NCBI GenBank assembly: GCA_023898345.1
Contig: CP060218.1
Location: 1,364,001 to 1,428,000, forward strand
Reading direction: 5' to 3'
DNA length: 64,000 bases
Source: Candidatus Woesearchaeota archaeon
Lineage (GTDB): Archaea; Nanobdellota; Nanobdellia; Woesearchaeales; UBA583
Below, in pieces: positions 1-8,089 of this stretch (the first letter of the stretch is position 1; each line of letters begins with the position of its first letter). Position numbers and translations under genes: made by a program. A model generated the notes under the pieces. It had not been told where the DNA came from. It did no database searches and saw only the letters and a list, made by a program, of their open reading frames with translations.

Positions 1-2722
1 CGTAGCTTTTGTCGTTACATAAATGTCCTTTGTCGCACACGATGATGTTTGTCACGTTGTATATTCCGGCGTCTCCTGTGTCGTTAAAGTTTAGAAACCA
101 TTCATTACTGCTTTCTTGGTATTCTATTTCTAGTATTAGTGAATTCCACTCTATAAGATCATATAGGCTTGTATTGAAATTGTCGAGGTTTATTCCTCTA
201 ATTCTTACATTTCTGTTGTCTTCAAATCTCCAATTTTCCAAAATATTTGTGTTTGTTGTTGTTAGGTTATATTCTCCGGGACTTGTTGGATAAATTGATC
301 CGATAATTTGCCAATCTGCATTCTCAGAATTTGAGAAACTAATTTCTAAAGATGGGTATGTGTTTGAATTCTCGTCTGAAGCGCCAAATGAGTTTTGTGT
401 AATATTCATTGTGATGGTTATGGATAGTAGGTTTTGAATTTTTGAACTGTCGACAAAGGAATATGTTTTGTATGTAGTATTTCCATCTATTGCATTTTTC
501 CATTTTTTTTCTTCTCCCCAAGATGAAAAATATGGTTCTGCGTCAACATATTTTCTTAGTAAGAAATCATCAGACCAATATTCTTGTCCTCCGTGTATGT
601 ATAACGTATTAAAGTTTGTCCAGGAAGTGTCATATGTCTGAAATGTTTCGAAGACAGTTTCTGTTAGGTCCATAAAGACGAAGTTGAAGTTTCCTTCGTA
701 TCTGTTGAGTTTCATGTAGTACCATACATTGTATTCTGTCGCAAATGTTTTTGTTCCTCCAGGGAGGGCACTTGCAGCTCCGAGTGTTCTTTTTTCAAGT
801 TTATATGTCATACTTGGTCCGAAGTTACTTGAATATGTGGAGTATCCATTTGCCAATTCATCACTTATGGCGTACCGGTTTATTTTTCCGTTGAGAGAAT
901 TAATTCTGTTTGTTTTCCATAGTAATTCATAGTTTGAAAAATTGACGCCTAGAGATGTTTTACCTCCGTTTGGATCGTTGTTTGCTGTTTTTTTCAATAC
1001 TCTGTTGCCGTTTGTTTCTGTGTCAAGTAGGACTGTTCCTAAATTGTAATTTTGCCAAGTTGGTGGTATGACTGAATCAGCGGTTGAGGTGTAATTTTCG
1101 AAGTCCTCAAAGTACAGGAATGTTTCATTTCCGTTTCCTGTTGATGTTGCAAGGGAATTGTTGTAGTAGAGATAGAAGCTTGTGTTGTTTGGCGTCATGT
1201 TGATGTTGTCAAATTTAATCCAGAATACTGCGTAGTCAGCCCCTTCTCTTTCTTTCCAGTATGGAAGAATTCCTGATGTGTTTGCAAGGGAATTTGTAAA
1301 ACGGATATCGGAGTAATCACTTTTTGCTTTTCCGTTTAGGTAGACGTGGTTCTCATAATCGCTTCCTTCTTTGTTGTAAATATATAATTTTAATGTGTAA
1401 TTATCTACATCAGAAACGTTTGAACCCGTTATATTGAAATTTTTTCGATAGTTCCATCCATCGAGCCAAATGCTTTCATCTGGTGGCACTGTTACATTTG
1501 TTTGTGCTGGTTCTTGGTCTGTCGTCTGGAGACTTTTTGTTTGTGGCGCGCTGTTGTTAAAGGAAAAATTTTTACTTGTTGTGTTTGGATATAGTATTGT
1601 TCCTGTTACATTTTTGATGGTAAAAACTGACTGTGGATCTGTTACGTTTACGGAAATCAGAACGTTATTGTTTTGCCAGGTGAAGTTTGGGTCTATGGAA
1701 ATGTTTAGGGAATCTGGTGCTTCGTTTCCGTAACTTAATGGTGCAGTGAAAGCAAATCCTCCTCCGCTTTCAGATTTAGTGTGTGATCTGTCGATATTTT
1801 CATCGATGAACATGTTGATAGCTGTTGTTGTCAGGCTGTACAAAACTCCCCAACCTCCTTCTCCTCCGTTGTTGGAACTTTGTGATACGACTGCGCCTAT
1901 TGGTGTTGTGGAAAAGCTGCTTTGGAAGTTCTGCGCAAATGGCGACGAGTCTGCATATCCGTTAATCCAGTTTCCTGCGCTTGTTCCTGTGTCTGCAAGG
2001 TTCCATAGAGACTCAATTTCAACTCCGTTTATTGTTGTGTGAAATTCATCTAAAGCAAGCCAGTATATTGTCTCATAGTTTGTTATGGGATTTACAGTTG
2101 GTGCATTTGCTTGAGAAAGACCAATACAAGCTCCGTTTATGTCAGGAGAGAGAAGTTCGTCGTCTAAGTTGTTTTGGAAGGTGATTCCCCAGGCGTTGTT
2201 GTTATTTGTCGCTCTTGTTGAGAGAACGAGCGGATTTGAGGAAAAATTTGTTGTGAAGTAGACTTTGTTTCCGTGGACGGGACATTCCCAGTTTCCTGTT
2301 CCTGCAAGTCCGACTCTGTTTGTGGAAAACTTTCCGGCTTCTATGATGGAGCTTGTATTTGGGAATGTCCAGTTTCCTTCTTCAACAACTATGTAGTTTA
2401 CTTTTATGCTGTCTGTGGAGTCAAAAAGGTAGTTGGCAGCATAGACTTGGAAGGAATTTTCTGAAACATTGTCGAGCCACACTCCTATCCCTCTGTCCTC
2501 TGTCGTTGTTGTGTATTGTGGCGAGACTATGATTATTGGTGAGACGTAAGAATTTTCGAGAGTTATGTTTGTCCATGTTTGTGGAGAAATTGTTGTGTTT
2601 CCCCATTCCATCTGGAGATTTGTCGCGAAAATATTTGGGAGAAGGAAGAGAGTAAAGACTAGGAGTGTAAAGGCCAAACATTCCCTTTGTCGGAGTTTGT
2701 TTATACTTTCTCTTCCTAACAT
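1..2722 (-). CDS. large secreted DUF2341/LamG-type surface protein (3' end outside window)
   Basis: The reading frame is open for 907 codons from the ATG at 2720-2722 to the left edge, where it continues. A hydrophobic segment at residues 15-35 looks like a signal peptide. Residues about 415-540 carry the DUF2341 pattern: WLDGWNYRKNF, then ILPYWKEREGADYAVFWIKF and an FYLYYNN element. The following part resembles LamG-like sugar-binding beta sandwiches. The chain is rich in Asn, Thr and Ser, as in glycosylated archaeal surface proteins. A TATA-like stretch at about 2748-2758 lies some 27 nt upstream of the ATG, supporting this start. The role is probably adhesion or cell-envelope structure. 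Function beyond that cannot be read, and the C-terminal anchor is outside the window. Confidence 0.8.
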   Translation of the reverse strand, partial: MLGRESINKLRQRECLAFTLLVFTLFLLPNIFATNLQMEWGNTTISPQTWTNITLENSYVSPIIIVSPQYTTTTEDRGIGVWLDNVSENSFQVYAANYLFDSTDSIKVNYIVVEEGNWTFPNTSSIIEAGKFSTNRVGLAGTGNWECPVHGNKVYFTTNFSSNPLVLSTRATNNNNAWGITFQNNLDDELLSPDINGACIGLSQANAPTVNPITNYETIYWLALDEFHTTINGVEIESLWNLADTGTSAGNWINGYADSSPFAQNFQSSFSTTPIGAVVSQSSNNGGEGGWGVLYSLTTTAINMFIDENIDRSHTKSESGGGFAFTAPLSYGNEAPDSLNISIDPNFTWQNNNVLISVNVTDPQSVFTIKNVTGTILYPNTTSKNFSFNNSAPQTKSLQTTDQEPAQTNVTVPPDESIWLDGWNYRKNFNITGSNVSDVDNYTLKLYIYNKEGSDYENHVYLNGKAKSDYSDIRFTNSLANTSGILPYWKEREGADYAVFWIKFDNINMTPNNTSFYLYYNNSLATSTGNGNETFLYFEDFENYTSTADSVIPPTWQNYNLGTVLLDTETNGNRVLKKTANNDPNGGKTSLGVNFSNYELLWKTNRINSLNGKINRYAISDELANGYSTYSSNFGPSMTYKLEKRTLGAASALPGGTKTFATEYNVWYYMKLNRYEGNFNFVFMDLTETVFETFQTYDTSWTNFNTLYIHGGQEYWSDDFLLRKYVDAEPYFSSWGEEKKWKNAIDGNTTYKTYSFVDSSKIQNLLSITITMNITQNSFGASDENSNTYPSLEISFSNSENADWQIIGSIYPTSPGEYNLTTTNTNILENWRFEDNRNVRIRGINLDNFNTSLYDLIEWNSLILEIEYQESSNEWFLNFNDTGDAGIYNVTNIIVCDKGHLCNDKSY

Positions 2723-2913
2723 TGTACTGTGTACAATTTTGTTTTTTGCTTAAATATTTTTTATACTATGAAAAAGTAGTTGAAATTTTGGCGTTGTGTC
2801 TTGGCTGATGTAGAAATGATGTTTGAAAAGGATTCTCACATTTTTTCTTTCAATAGAAAGTTACAATCTCCATACTTTGAGAGATGAGAACAATAAATTT
2901 CTAATTTTTGTTG

Positions 2914-3001
2914 TTTTACAAGCTTATCTTTTGAGAAGAACAAAAACTAAGTTAAGAAATCGCTAAAATGTACCTAGCCCAATTGGAGCAGACCTGCGTG
3001 G
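2914..3001 (-). repeat. dispersed intergenic repeat, composite copy
   Basis: Read on the minus strand, this contains the block TGCTCCAATTGGGCTAGGTA, then a CATTTTAGCGATTTCTT-like block, then a piece of the 112-bp repeat (CTTCTCAAAAGATAAGCTTG). The same blocks occur at 62258-62369, 62421-62489 and 63484-63534, and the 112-bp block also at 35575-35686. Here the block order differs, so the repeats have been shuffled. Confidence 0.65.
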
Positions 3002-3060
3002 TACATCTAACTTAGGAATAAAATTTCAGTTTTTTGAACTTCTCAATACTTTTATGAATG

Positions 3061-3070
3061 AGAGGAGGAA
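3061..3070 (+). promoter_or_regulatory. strong Shine-Dalgarno sequence of the HATPase gene
   Basis: AGAGGAGGAA ends 9 nt before the ATG at 3080. It fixes this start. Most other genes here appear leaderless with no such site. Confidence 0.6.
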
Positions 3071-3079
3071 CTTCTTTTT

Positions 3080-3895
3080 ATGATTCCTAAGTCTTTGAAA
3101 TTTTATTTGGATGAAATGAAACATTTGAATGAAGATGATCTTGTTTGGCGCGAGGCTGTTCCTTTTAATATCATTATGTTTTTGCTTCTGAAGAAAGAGG
3201 TTTTGAAAGCTAGTGTGCTTGAAAGTTATTTGAAAACTTTGGGTTTTCCTAGTTGTAAGACTTCTGATGCTCTTACTCTGAGAATAAAAGAAACGTATTT
3301 ACCTTTGATAAAAATTGAATGTTGTGATGAAACTCTTTCTTCTGAAAATGATATTTTAACTAAGGCTTTTTATGACTTACTTTCTTCGAGTAATGAGAAT
3401 ATTCGTGAGTGTGTTGAGTTGGCGTTAGTTGAAGTTTTTAATAACTTAAGAGATCATTCGAAAGCAAGCTCAGTTGTTTATACGGCTCAAAAATGGAATG
3501 ATGATATTTTAGAATTTGCACTTTATGACAATGGAAGGGGATTTCAAGAATCTTTGAAAGCCGAGTCGGAGCTTATTGCTTTGCAAAAAGCAATACTCGA
3601 GAAGGCTTCTGGAACTAATGATCCCGAAAGGGGGAGAGGATTGCAAGTTCTTAAAACTCTAGTTCTCAATAAGGAGGTTTTGGGAGAATTTCTTTTGATT
3701 TCAAATGATTCTTATTGTTATATGTCTACTTCTGATTTAGAACCCAACATTATTGGAGGCCAACTTCCCTTTTCAATATGGGGTTCTTTACTTGTTCTTA
3801 GATTAAACAATCTTCTGAAAACAGATTTTTCAAAAATCTATGAGATTATGCTTGAGCCTGATGACTTTGTTCTAAAAAATAATTTGATAAGGTAA
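3080..3895 (+). CDS. HATPase-domain (GHKL) ATP-binding protein
   Basis: This 271-residue protein has a GHKL/HATPase domain in its middle: an N-box (E118 to N122, EVFNNLRDHS), a G1 box DNGRG at 150-154, and a G2-like GRGL at 185-188. The N-terminal 110 residues show no family I recognise. There is no phosphoacceptor histidine domain and no membrane segment, so it resembles anti-sigma/RsbW-like or stand-alone HATPase regulators rather than a sensor kinase. Its 3' end overlaps the convergent STAS-like gene by 50 bp. HATPase and STAS-like proteins are classical partners, so the two probably act together in a switch. The target is unknown. Confidence 0.75.
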   Translation: MIPKSLKFYLDEMKHLNEDDLVWREAVPFNIIMFLLLKKEVLKASVLESYLKTLGFPSCKTSDALTLRIKETYLPLIKIECCDETLSSENDILTKAFYDLLSSSNENIRECVELALVEVFNNLRDHSKASSVVYTAQKWNDDILEFALYDNGRGFQESLKAESELIALQKAILEKASGTNDPERGRGLQVLKTLVLNKEVLGEFLLISNDSYCYMSTSDLEPNIIGGQLPFSIWGSLLVLRLNNLLKTDFSKIYEIMLEPDDFVLKNNLIR

Positions 3896-4154
3896 GGGGG
3901 ATTTGTCTTGTCCTAATTTGTGCTGCAAGTATTTTTATAATTTTTTCATTCATTCCAGAAAGTTTGAGATTCTTGTGCTTTCTTAATATGCAAGTAATTT
4001 CATGAGCTGAGGAAGGACTAATAGTCCTTATGTTTGTAAAATCAAGTTCAAATATCTCTTCATTTGAAGCTAAGTGTGTTTCAATAATTTTAATGTCTTC
4101 TCTAAAATTTGCTGAATCTTTCTTAATGATGTTGTATAGAGAAAGCTTTTTCAT
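3846..4154 (-). CDS. STAS-like (DUF4325-type) protein
   Basis: The small protein (102 residues from the ATG at 4152-4154) carries a DUF4325/STAS-like pattern: an FELDFTNIRTISPSSAHEI strand-helix unit with the SxSSA-type loop, followed by alternating helices and strands. An upstream in-frame start at 4262 would add 36 residues without family likeness and overlap the pyrophosphatase gene, so the internal start is preferred. It is convergent with, and overlaps, the HATPase gene at 3080. In known systems the STAS partner is bound or phosphorylated by the HATPase. That relation is inferred here from position only. Confidence 0.6.
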   Translation of the reverse strand: MKKLSLYNIIKKDSANFREDIKIIETHLASNEEIFELDFTNIRTISPSSAHEITCILRKHKNLKLSGMNEKIIKILAAQIRTRQIPLTLSNYFLEQSHQAQA

Positions 4155-4227
4155 TGGTTTTTTACTATTTAGATATTTAAAAACGTATGTGTGTTCGAGT
4201 CCGAAAAAATAAGGTAAAAACTTAAGT

Positions 4228-4758
4228 CTATACTTTTTTGTACTTGCTGTCGTATAATCCAAAGCTTTTCTCGATATCTTTTACTGCTTCTGCTTTGTCT
4301 CTCCATTCTCCTATTTCAACTTTCTTGTTTTCTAGGTCTTTGTACACTGTGAAAAAGTGCTTGATTTCTTTGAGTATGTGTGGTTCTACATCACTTAGTT
4401 CTTTGAGGTTTTCAAAGCGAGGGTCTTTTACAGGAACTGCTAGAACCTTTGCATCTCCTTCTCCTCCATCAATCATGTCGAGAACTCCTAGGGGTCGGCA
4501 TTTTATGAGGCAACTTGGTACGAGAGGTTCGTGTGTCATGACAAGAACGTCAATTGGGTCACCATCTTCCCAGAGAGTTTGTGGGATAAACCCGTAGTCG
4601 CAAGGGTAGTGCATTGGAGAGTAGAGAACTCTATCAAAGCAAATGAGTCCCGTTTCTTTGTCGACTTCGTATTTTACTCTAGATCCTGTTGGATTTTCAA
4701 TAATTACATTGAATTCATCAGCTTTTTTTCTGTCAACGTCATGCCATAAATTTGCCAT
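4228..4758 (-). CDS. ppa: inorganic pyrophosphatase, family I
   Basis: This soluble enzyme hydrolyses pyrophosphate to orthophosphate and so pulls biosynthetic reactions forward. The 176-residue protein has the family I signature EDGDPIDVLV with its three metal-binding aspartates. Upstream are the YEVDKETG and YPCDYGFIPQT segments, and downstream is the KVLAVPVKDPR strand. Length is typical. The start is set at MANLWHDV (ATG 4756-4758), where the family begins; a start 7 codons upstream is possible but unsupported. It is divergent from dphB, with only 55 bp between the two start codons, so promoters overlap. Confidence 0.96.
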   Translation of the reverse strand: MANLWHDVDRKKADEFNVIIENPTGSRVKYEVDKETGLICFDRVLYSPMHYPCDYGFIPQTLWEDGDPIDVLVMTHEPLVPSCLIKCRPLGVLDMIDGGEGDAKVLAVPVKDPRFENLKELSDVEPHILKEIKHFFTVYKDLENKKVEIGEWRDKAEAVKDIEKSFGLYDSKYKKV

Positions 4759-4783
4759 TGTGAAAAGTGGAGAAATCACGAAG

Positions 4784-4790
4784 TTTATAA
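4784..4790 (+). promoter_or_regulatory. TATA box of dphB
   Basis: TTTATAA sits 30 nt before the ATG at 4814, the usual archaeal spacing for a leaderless or near-leaderless transcript. It supports that start over longer in-frame options. Confidence 0.55.
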
Positions 4791-4813
4791 GGGTTTTTGC
4801 TTTTCTCTTTTTT

Positions 4814-5629
4814 ATGTTTCATCTTATTGGGATAGGGTACAAAATCGGACATATTAGTGTTGAGCAAGTTGAGGTTATTAAGAATTGTAAGCTTGTTTTT
4901 TTGGAGTATTATACTTCTTTTTATGAGAATAAGGTTGAGGAATTGAGTGAGTATCTTGGTGTTGAGATTGAGCTTGCTGACAGGTCTGTCGTTGAAAGTC
5001 AGATTGAAGAAAAGATGCTTGTTCCTGCACAAAAAGACGATGTTGCTTTGCTTGTTATGGGCGATCCGCTTATTGCTACGACTCACACAGATCTTTTACT
5101 TCGGGCACGGGAAATGGAGCTGGAAACCTCTGTTTTGTCGAATGTTTCTGTTGCTAATTTTATTACGCACACGGGCTTGCAGTTTTACAAGTTTGGCAAG
5201 ATTACGAGTATTCCTTTTTTTAGTGAAAAATTTATGCCAAGAACTCCGTATTTGGTTTTTTTAGATAATTTTAAGATGGGGGCTCATTCTTTGTTTTTAT
5301 TGGACTTGAACCCGAGTAATGACGTCGCGTACAAGGGAAAATCTCGTTTTTTGAGGGCACATGAAGCTTTGGAATTTTTGCTTACGATTCCCAAGATGAT
5401 GAAAGAAAACGAAGAACTTGAGGAAAAGGATTGTCAGGTTCTGGACTCTGAAACGCATGCTGTCCTTTGTTCGCGGCTTGGTTTTTCTGATGAGAAAATA
5501 GTGTATGGGACTTTTGAGGAACTTATGGACCTAGATAAGAAAGAAGAATTTCCTGAACCTTTGTGTTTGATTGTTCCTGGCGACTTGCATGAGATGGAAG
5601 AGAAATATTTGGATTTGTTTAGGATTTAA
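4814..5629 (+). CDS. dphB: diphthine synthase
   Basis: DphB is the SAM-dependent methyltransferase of diphthamide synthesis on elongation factor 2. The 271-residue protein opens with MFHLIGIGY and has the family motifs GDPLIATTHTDLLLRARE, a TGLQFYKFG segment and LFLLDLNP. Length matches the family. The start at 4814 is chosen because family homology begins there and a TATA box lies at 4784-4790; longer in-frame extensions run antisense through ppa. The stop codon overlaps that of the convergent gene at 5626 (shared TTAA). Its presence is a good archaeal marker. Confidence 0.96.
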   Translation: MFHLIGIGYKIGHISVEQVEVIKNCKLVFLEYYTSFYENKVEELSEYLGVEIELADRSVVESQIEEKMLVPAQKDDVALLVMGDPLIATTHTDLLLRAREMELETSVLSNVSVANFITHTGLQFYKFGKITSIPFFSEKFMPRTPYLVFLDNFKMGAHSLFLLDLNPSNDVAYKGKSRFLRAHEALEFLLTIPKMMKENEELEEKDCQVLDSETHAVLCSRLGFSDEKIVYGTFEELMDLDKKEEFPEPLCLIVPGDLHEMEEKYLDLFRI

Positions 5630-6438
5630 TGGTAGTATCCAGATTGTCCGCCACGATGGTATGACCCTCTTCTCATTCCTGCTTGATAAAGCGCTAAATC
5701 ACGATGGGTATAAGGTCCATGACTTCCGTAGAATACGGAGGGAGATACTCCCCAAGAATTTTGTGCATCTGTTCCTTGGTATAGTACTCTTGTGAGGCTA
5801 GGGGCCTGATTTTGTGTTTCTACTTGTGGCTCTAGGTTGAGCATTATTTTTCCTTCAAGGTTAGGTCGTTCTTGTACACTTTCTAAACTTTTTCGGGGTT
5901 CTTCGTTTTGTTCTAGTTGTGGAGGGGTGGCTGTAAAGGAGTAGTCTTTATTTGTGTTTGTTGTTGTGATGGGGGTCAAACCAAGTTTTTCAAAAAATTC
6001 TCGAGGTAACTGTGTGCTGCCAACTCTGTACTTTGGTTTGGGCTCTTTTTCTAATTGAAAATTGAGCTCATCAGGAGAAGGATCTGTTTTGTATTCAATT
6101 CCCATTTCAATGTTTTTTTCGGGTTTTTTTGTTGAGTATATGGCCTCTAACACTGCATTTGAAGGATCTTGGCTTGAGAACAAAATGTAAGCACTAAGTG
6201 CGTCAGATGCTGTATATTTTGGTGGTTCTGTTGTAATTTTTTCCCCAACATCTGCTTTGTACAGGAAAGGATCTCCGTTTTGTGGGACCTTTATGAGGAG
6301 TTGTGGCGCTTGTGTTTCAAGAGAAGAATGTTTGTGAGGATTTGTATTAGCAAGAGCGACAAGATAAACTGCGAGGTCTGGCCTACTTGTCGGATAAATG
6401 GCAGCAGGCATGTATAATTGTTCTCTCTCTTGTTCCAT
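5626..6438 (-). CDS. hypothetical protein, Pro/Glu/Thr-rich
   Basis: No family was recognised for this 270-residue protein. The first 120 residues look globular (MPAAIYPTSRPDLAVYLVAL, then a short alpha/beta stretch). The middle is rich in Lys, Glu and Pro and probably disordered. The C-terminus is Gly/Tyr/His-rich (MRRGSYHRGGQSGYYH). There is no signal peptide or membrane segment. The ATG at 6436-6438 has an AT-rich TATA stretch (about 6457-6472) upstream. It is convergent with dphB (4-bp stop overlap) and divergent from scpB. Confidence 0.6.
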   Translation of the reverse strand: MEQEREQLYMPAAIYPTSRPDLAVYLVALANTNPHKHSSLETQAPQLLIKVPQNGDPFLYKADVGEKITTEPPKYTASDALSAYILFSSQDPSNAVLEAIYSTKKPEKNIEMGIEYKTDPSPDELNFQLEKEPKPKYRVGSTQLPREFFEKLGLTPITTTNTNKDYSFTATPPQLEQNEEPRKSLESVQERPNLEGKIMLNLEPQVETQNQAPSLTRVLYQGTDAQNSWGVSPSVFYGSHGPYTHRDLALYQAGMRRGSYHRGGQSGYYH

Positions 6439-6517
6439 GGTCGAAGTGTGTTCTTTGAAATATATAAATATATCGACAGTTTTTTGAGTGTGTTCTTTTG
6501 ATTTTGAGCACCAAATC

Positions 6518-6525
6518 TTTATAAA
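6518..6525 (+). promoter_or_regulatory. TATA box of scpB
   Basis: TTTATAAA lies 29 nt upstream of the ATG at 6547, which favours that start over an in-frame start 7 codons earlier. Confidence 0.55.
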
Positions 6526-6546
6526 TTGGGTTTCCTCTTTTTTGGC

Positions 6547-7344
6547 ATGACAGAGGAGGAACAAAGTCTTCTTGATGAAAAAACGGATGATTTGACACCT
6601 GATGAGAATCTTCATGTTTTGGATGATTTTTCTGCTATAAAGGCAAATATCGAGGCTCTTCTTTTTACTTCTGCTGATTGGATGAGTATAACCGAAATAA
6701 AGACTGCTTTAACTTTGGACTCTGAGATGATGGTAAAAAATGCTTTGAATGAGCTTAAGGAGAAATTTAAGGGGGGTTTTTCTTTTCATATTGACGAGGA
6801 CGGACAGCGTTTTCGTATGGCTTTGAAAGCTGAATTTGAGGATATCACTTCGGCACTTCTTTCCGGTCTTGAAATTCCTCCTTCTGCTTTGAAGGTTCTT
6901 TCAGTTATTGCTTATGAACAGCCAGTTACAAGAACGAGAATGAGTGAAATTTTGGGGCGTGTTGTCCGAGAGGATGTCGCTTTTCTTTTTAGGAACAAGT
7001 TTGTAACGTACGAAAAACGAGGAATTGGAAAATATTTTAGTGTGACAAAGAAATTTTATGAATATTTCAAAGTTGATGCGGATGCTTTTCGTCAGAGGGC
7101 TAATTCTGACATGAAGGTGTTTTTGGATGAGGAAATGGTGAAGGAAGAGAGGGAACTTAATGCTTTGCTGAAGGAACAGGAAGAAGAAAAAGAAAAGCAA
7201 GAGGCTGAAAAAGAGAAAGAATTTGAGGATTTAGATGAAAGGGATTCGCTTATTTTAGAAGAAGGTGTGGACGAAAATGTTTCTCCTACTGTTGAAATTT
7301 CAGAGGAAGAAGTTGAGGACATTCATTCTCTTAAAGAGAAATAA
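6547..7344 (+). CDS. scpB: ScpB-like chromosome segregation/condensation protein
   Basis: ScpB is the winged-helix (kite) partner of SMC-kleisin complexes that compact chromosomes. Residues about 30-180 match the family: the first winged helix begins IKANIEALLFTS, and the second contains the hallmark SALKVLSVIAYEQPVTRTRM. A long, very acidic coiled-coil C-terminal tail (about residues 185-265, Glu/Lys-rich) is beyond the core fold. No scpA or smc is in the window, so the complex is inferred. Confidence 0.88.
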   Translation: MTEEEQSLLDEKTDDLTPDENLHVLDDFSAIKANIEALLFTSADWMSITEIKTALTLDSEMMVKNALNELKEKFKGGFSFHIDEDGQRFRMALKAEFEDITSALLSGLEIPPSALKVLSVIAYEQPVTRTRMSEILGRVVREDVAFLFRNKFVTYEKRGIGKYFSVTKKFYEYFKVDADAFRQRANSDMKVFLDEEMVKEERELNALLKEQEEEKEKQEAEKEKEFEDLDERDSLILEEGVDENVSPTVEISEEEVEDIHSLKEK

Positions 7345-7356
7345 AATTTTTAGAGT

Positions 7357-7701
7357 TTACTTGCGGTATGGTGCTAGAACATCAAGGATTCTCTTGACAT
7401 CTTCGTCGACAATGAGTGAACCCGATGTACTTGTGATGGCTCTTAGCTCTGTACCGTTTTTTGGCATGAGATCAATAATTTTAATGAGATATGCTTCATC
7501 AAGTCTTGCGAGTTCTAGTGCTTCTAGTTCTTTTTTCAAAGCTAGGTAGTCCTTTTTTGTGTGGAGTGGAAATTTATTGAGAAACTCAACTATTTTTTCC
7601 TCTCTGTATGTTGGCTCTATTTCTTTTGTTCTTTCTTTTACAATATCAAAAGCTTCTTTATTAGAGACAACTTCTTTTGAAACAATTTCATAGTTTGTCA
7701 T
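7357..7701 (-). CDS. rpoF: DNA-directed RNA polymerase subunit Rpo4 (RpoF/Rpb4)
   Basis: Rpo4 forms the stalk of archaeal RNA polymerase with Rpo7. The 114-residue protein shows the family pattern: an N-terminal strand (YEIVSKEVVSNKEAFDIVKE), a helical middle, and a C-terminal HRDC-like helix pair ending VKRILDVLAPYRK. Its start codon lies 2 bp after the rpl21e stop. The L21e-Rpo4 order is a common archaeal arrangement, and the two are surely co-transcribed. Confidence 0.9.
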   Translation of the reverse strand: MTNYEIVSKEVVSNKEAFDIVKERTKEIEPTYREEKIVEFLNKFPLHTKKDYLALKKELEALELARLDEAYLIKIIDLMPKNGTELRAITSTSGSLIVDEDVKRILDVLAPYRK

Positions 7702-7703
7702 TT

Positions 7704-7991
7704 TTACACTTTGAGCATGTGTACGGGGTGAACAACAAATGTTTTTTGCTTTCCTCCGTCTCTGAGACTTACTTTGTAGCAGTCTCCTTGCTTGCCTGTA
7801 ACATCAGCAATCCTTCCATAAAATCGCAGGCAAAACAAACCTTTGTGGTAGCTTGGATACGCTTTCAACAGCACTTTTTGACCTTCTTCAAACTCCTGCA
7901 AAAATCTTCCGATAGGAACTTTTCCCATCTCGGAAACTTTCTTCTGCATTTTATACCTTGATTTTCTTCTAAATCCACCAATACGCTTCAT
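7704..7991 (-). CDS. rpl21e: 50S ribosomal protein L21e
   Basis: L21e is an archaeal/eukaryotic large-subunit protein. The 95-residue sequence starts MKRIGGFRRKSRYK, rich in Arg and Lys. It has the SH3-like core (EGQKVLLKAYPSYHKG, then RFYGRIADVTGKQGDCYKV) and the terminal FVVHPVHMLKV. The ATG at 7989-7991 is preferred because a longer in-frame start adds residues absent from the family. It is the first gene of the rpl21e-rpoF operon. TATA-like elements lie at about 8019-8029 and 8044-8052. Confidence 0.95.
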   Translation of the reverse strand: MKRIGGFRRKSRYKMQKKVSEMGKVPIGRFLQEFEEGQKVLLKAYPSYHKGLFCLRFYGRIADVTGKQGDCYKVSLRDGGKQKTFVVHPVHMLKV

Positions 7992-8089
7992 TCTAAGAAG
8001 AGCAAACAAAACCTGCTTTAAAAACTTAAGCGTTGAAAAGATTTTTTATAGATGGATGACATCAGTCACCCGCTTGTATACTAAAGAAA

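Larger units (their letters stand above)
2723..3079. other. intergenic region with promoter, dispersed repeat and Shine-Dalgarno
   Basis: This gap lies between divergent genes. It holds the TATA-like box of the leftward surface protein (about 2748-2758), a copy of a dispersed repeat (2914-3001), and a purine-rich AGAGGAGGAA at 3061-3070 that serves the gene at 3080. No further gene was seen. Confidence 0.6.

Noticed and set aside
1470..2042. Plus-strand frames opposite the left-edge surface protein
   Set aside because: The minus strand is open for over 900 codons with domain matches, so these are shadows.
2970..3005. tRNA-like D-arm appearance (GCCCAATTGGAGCAGA)
   Set aside because: No anticodon arm, T-arm or acceptor pairing could be built, and the same sequence recurs as a dispersed repeat.
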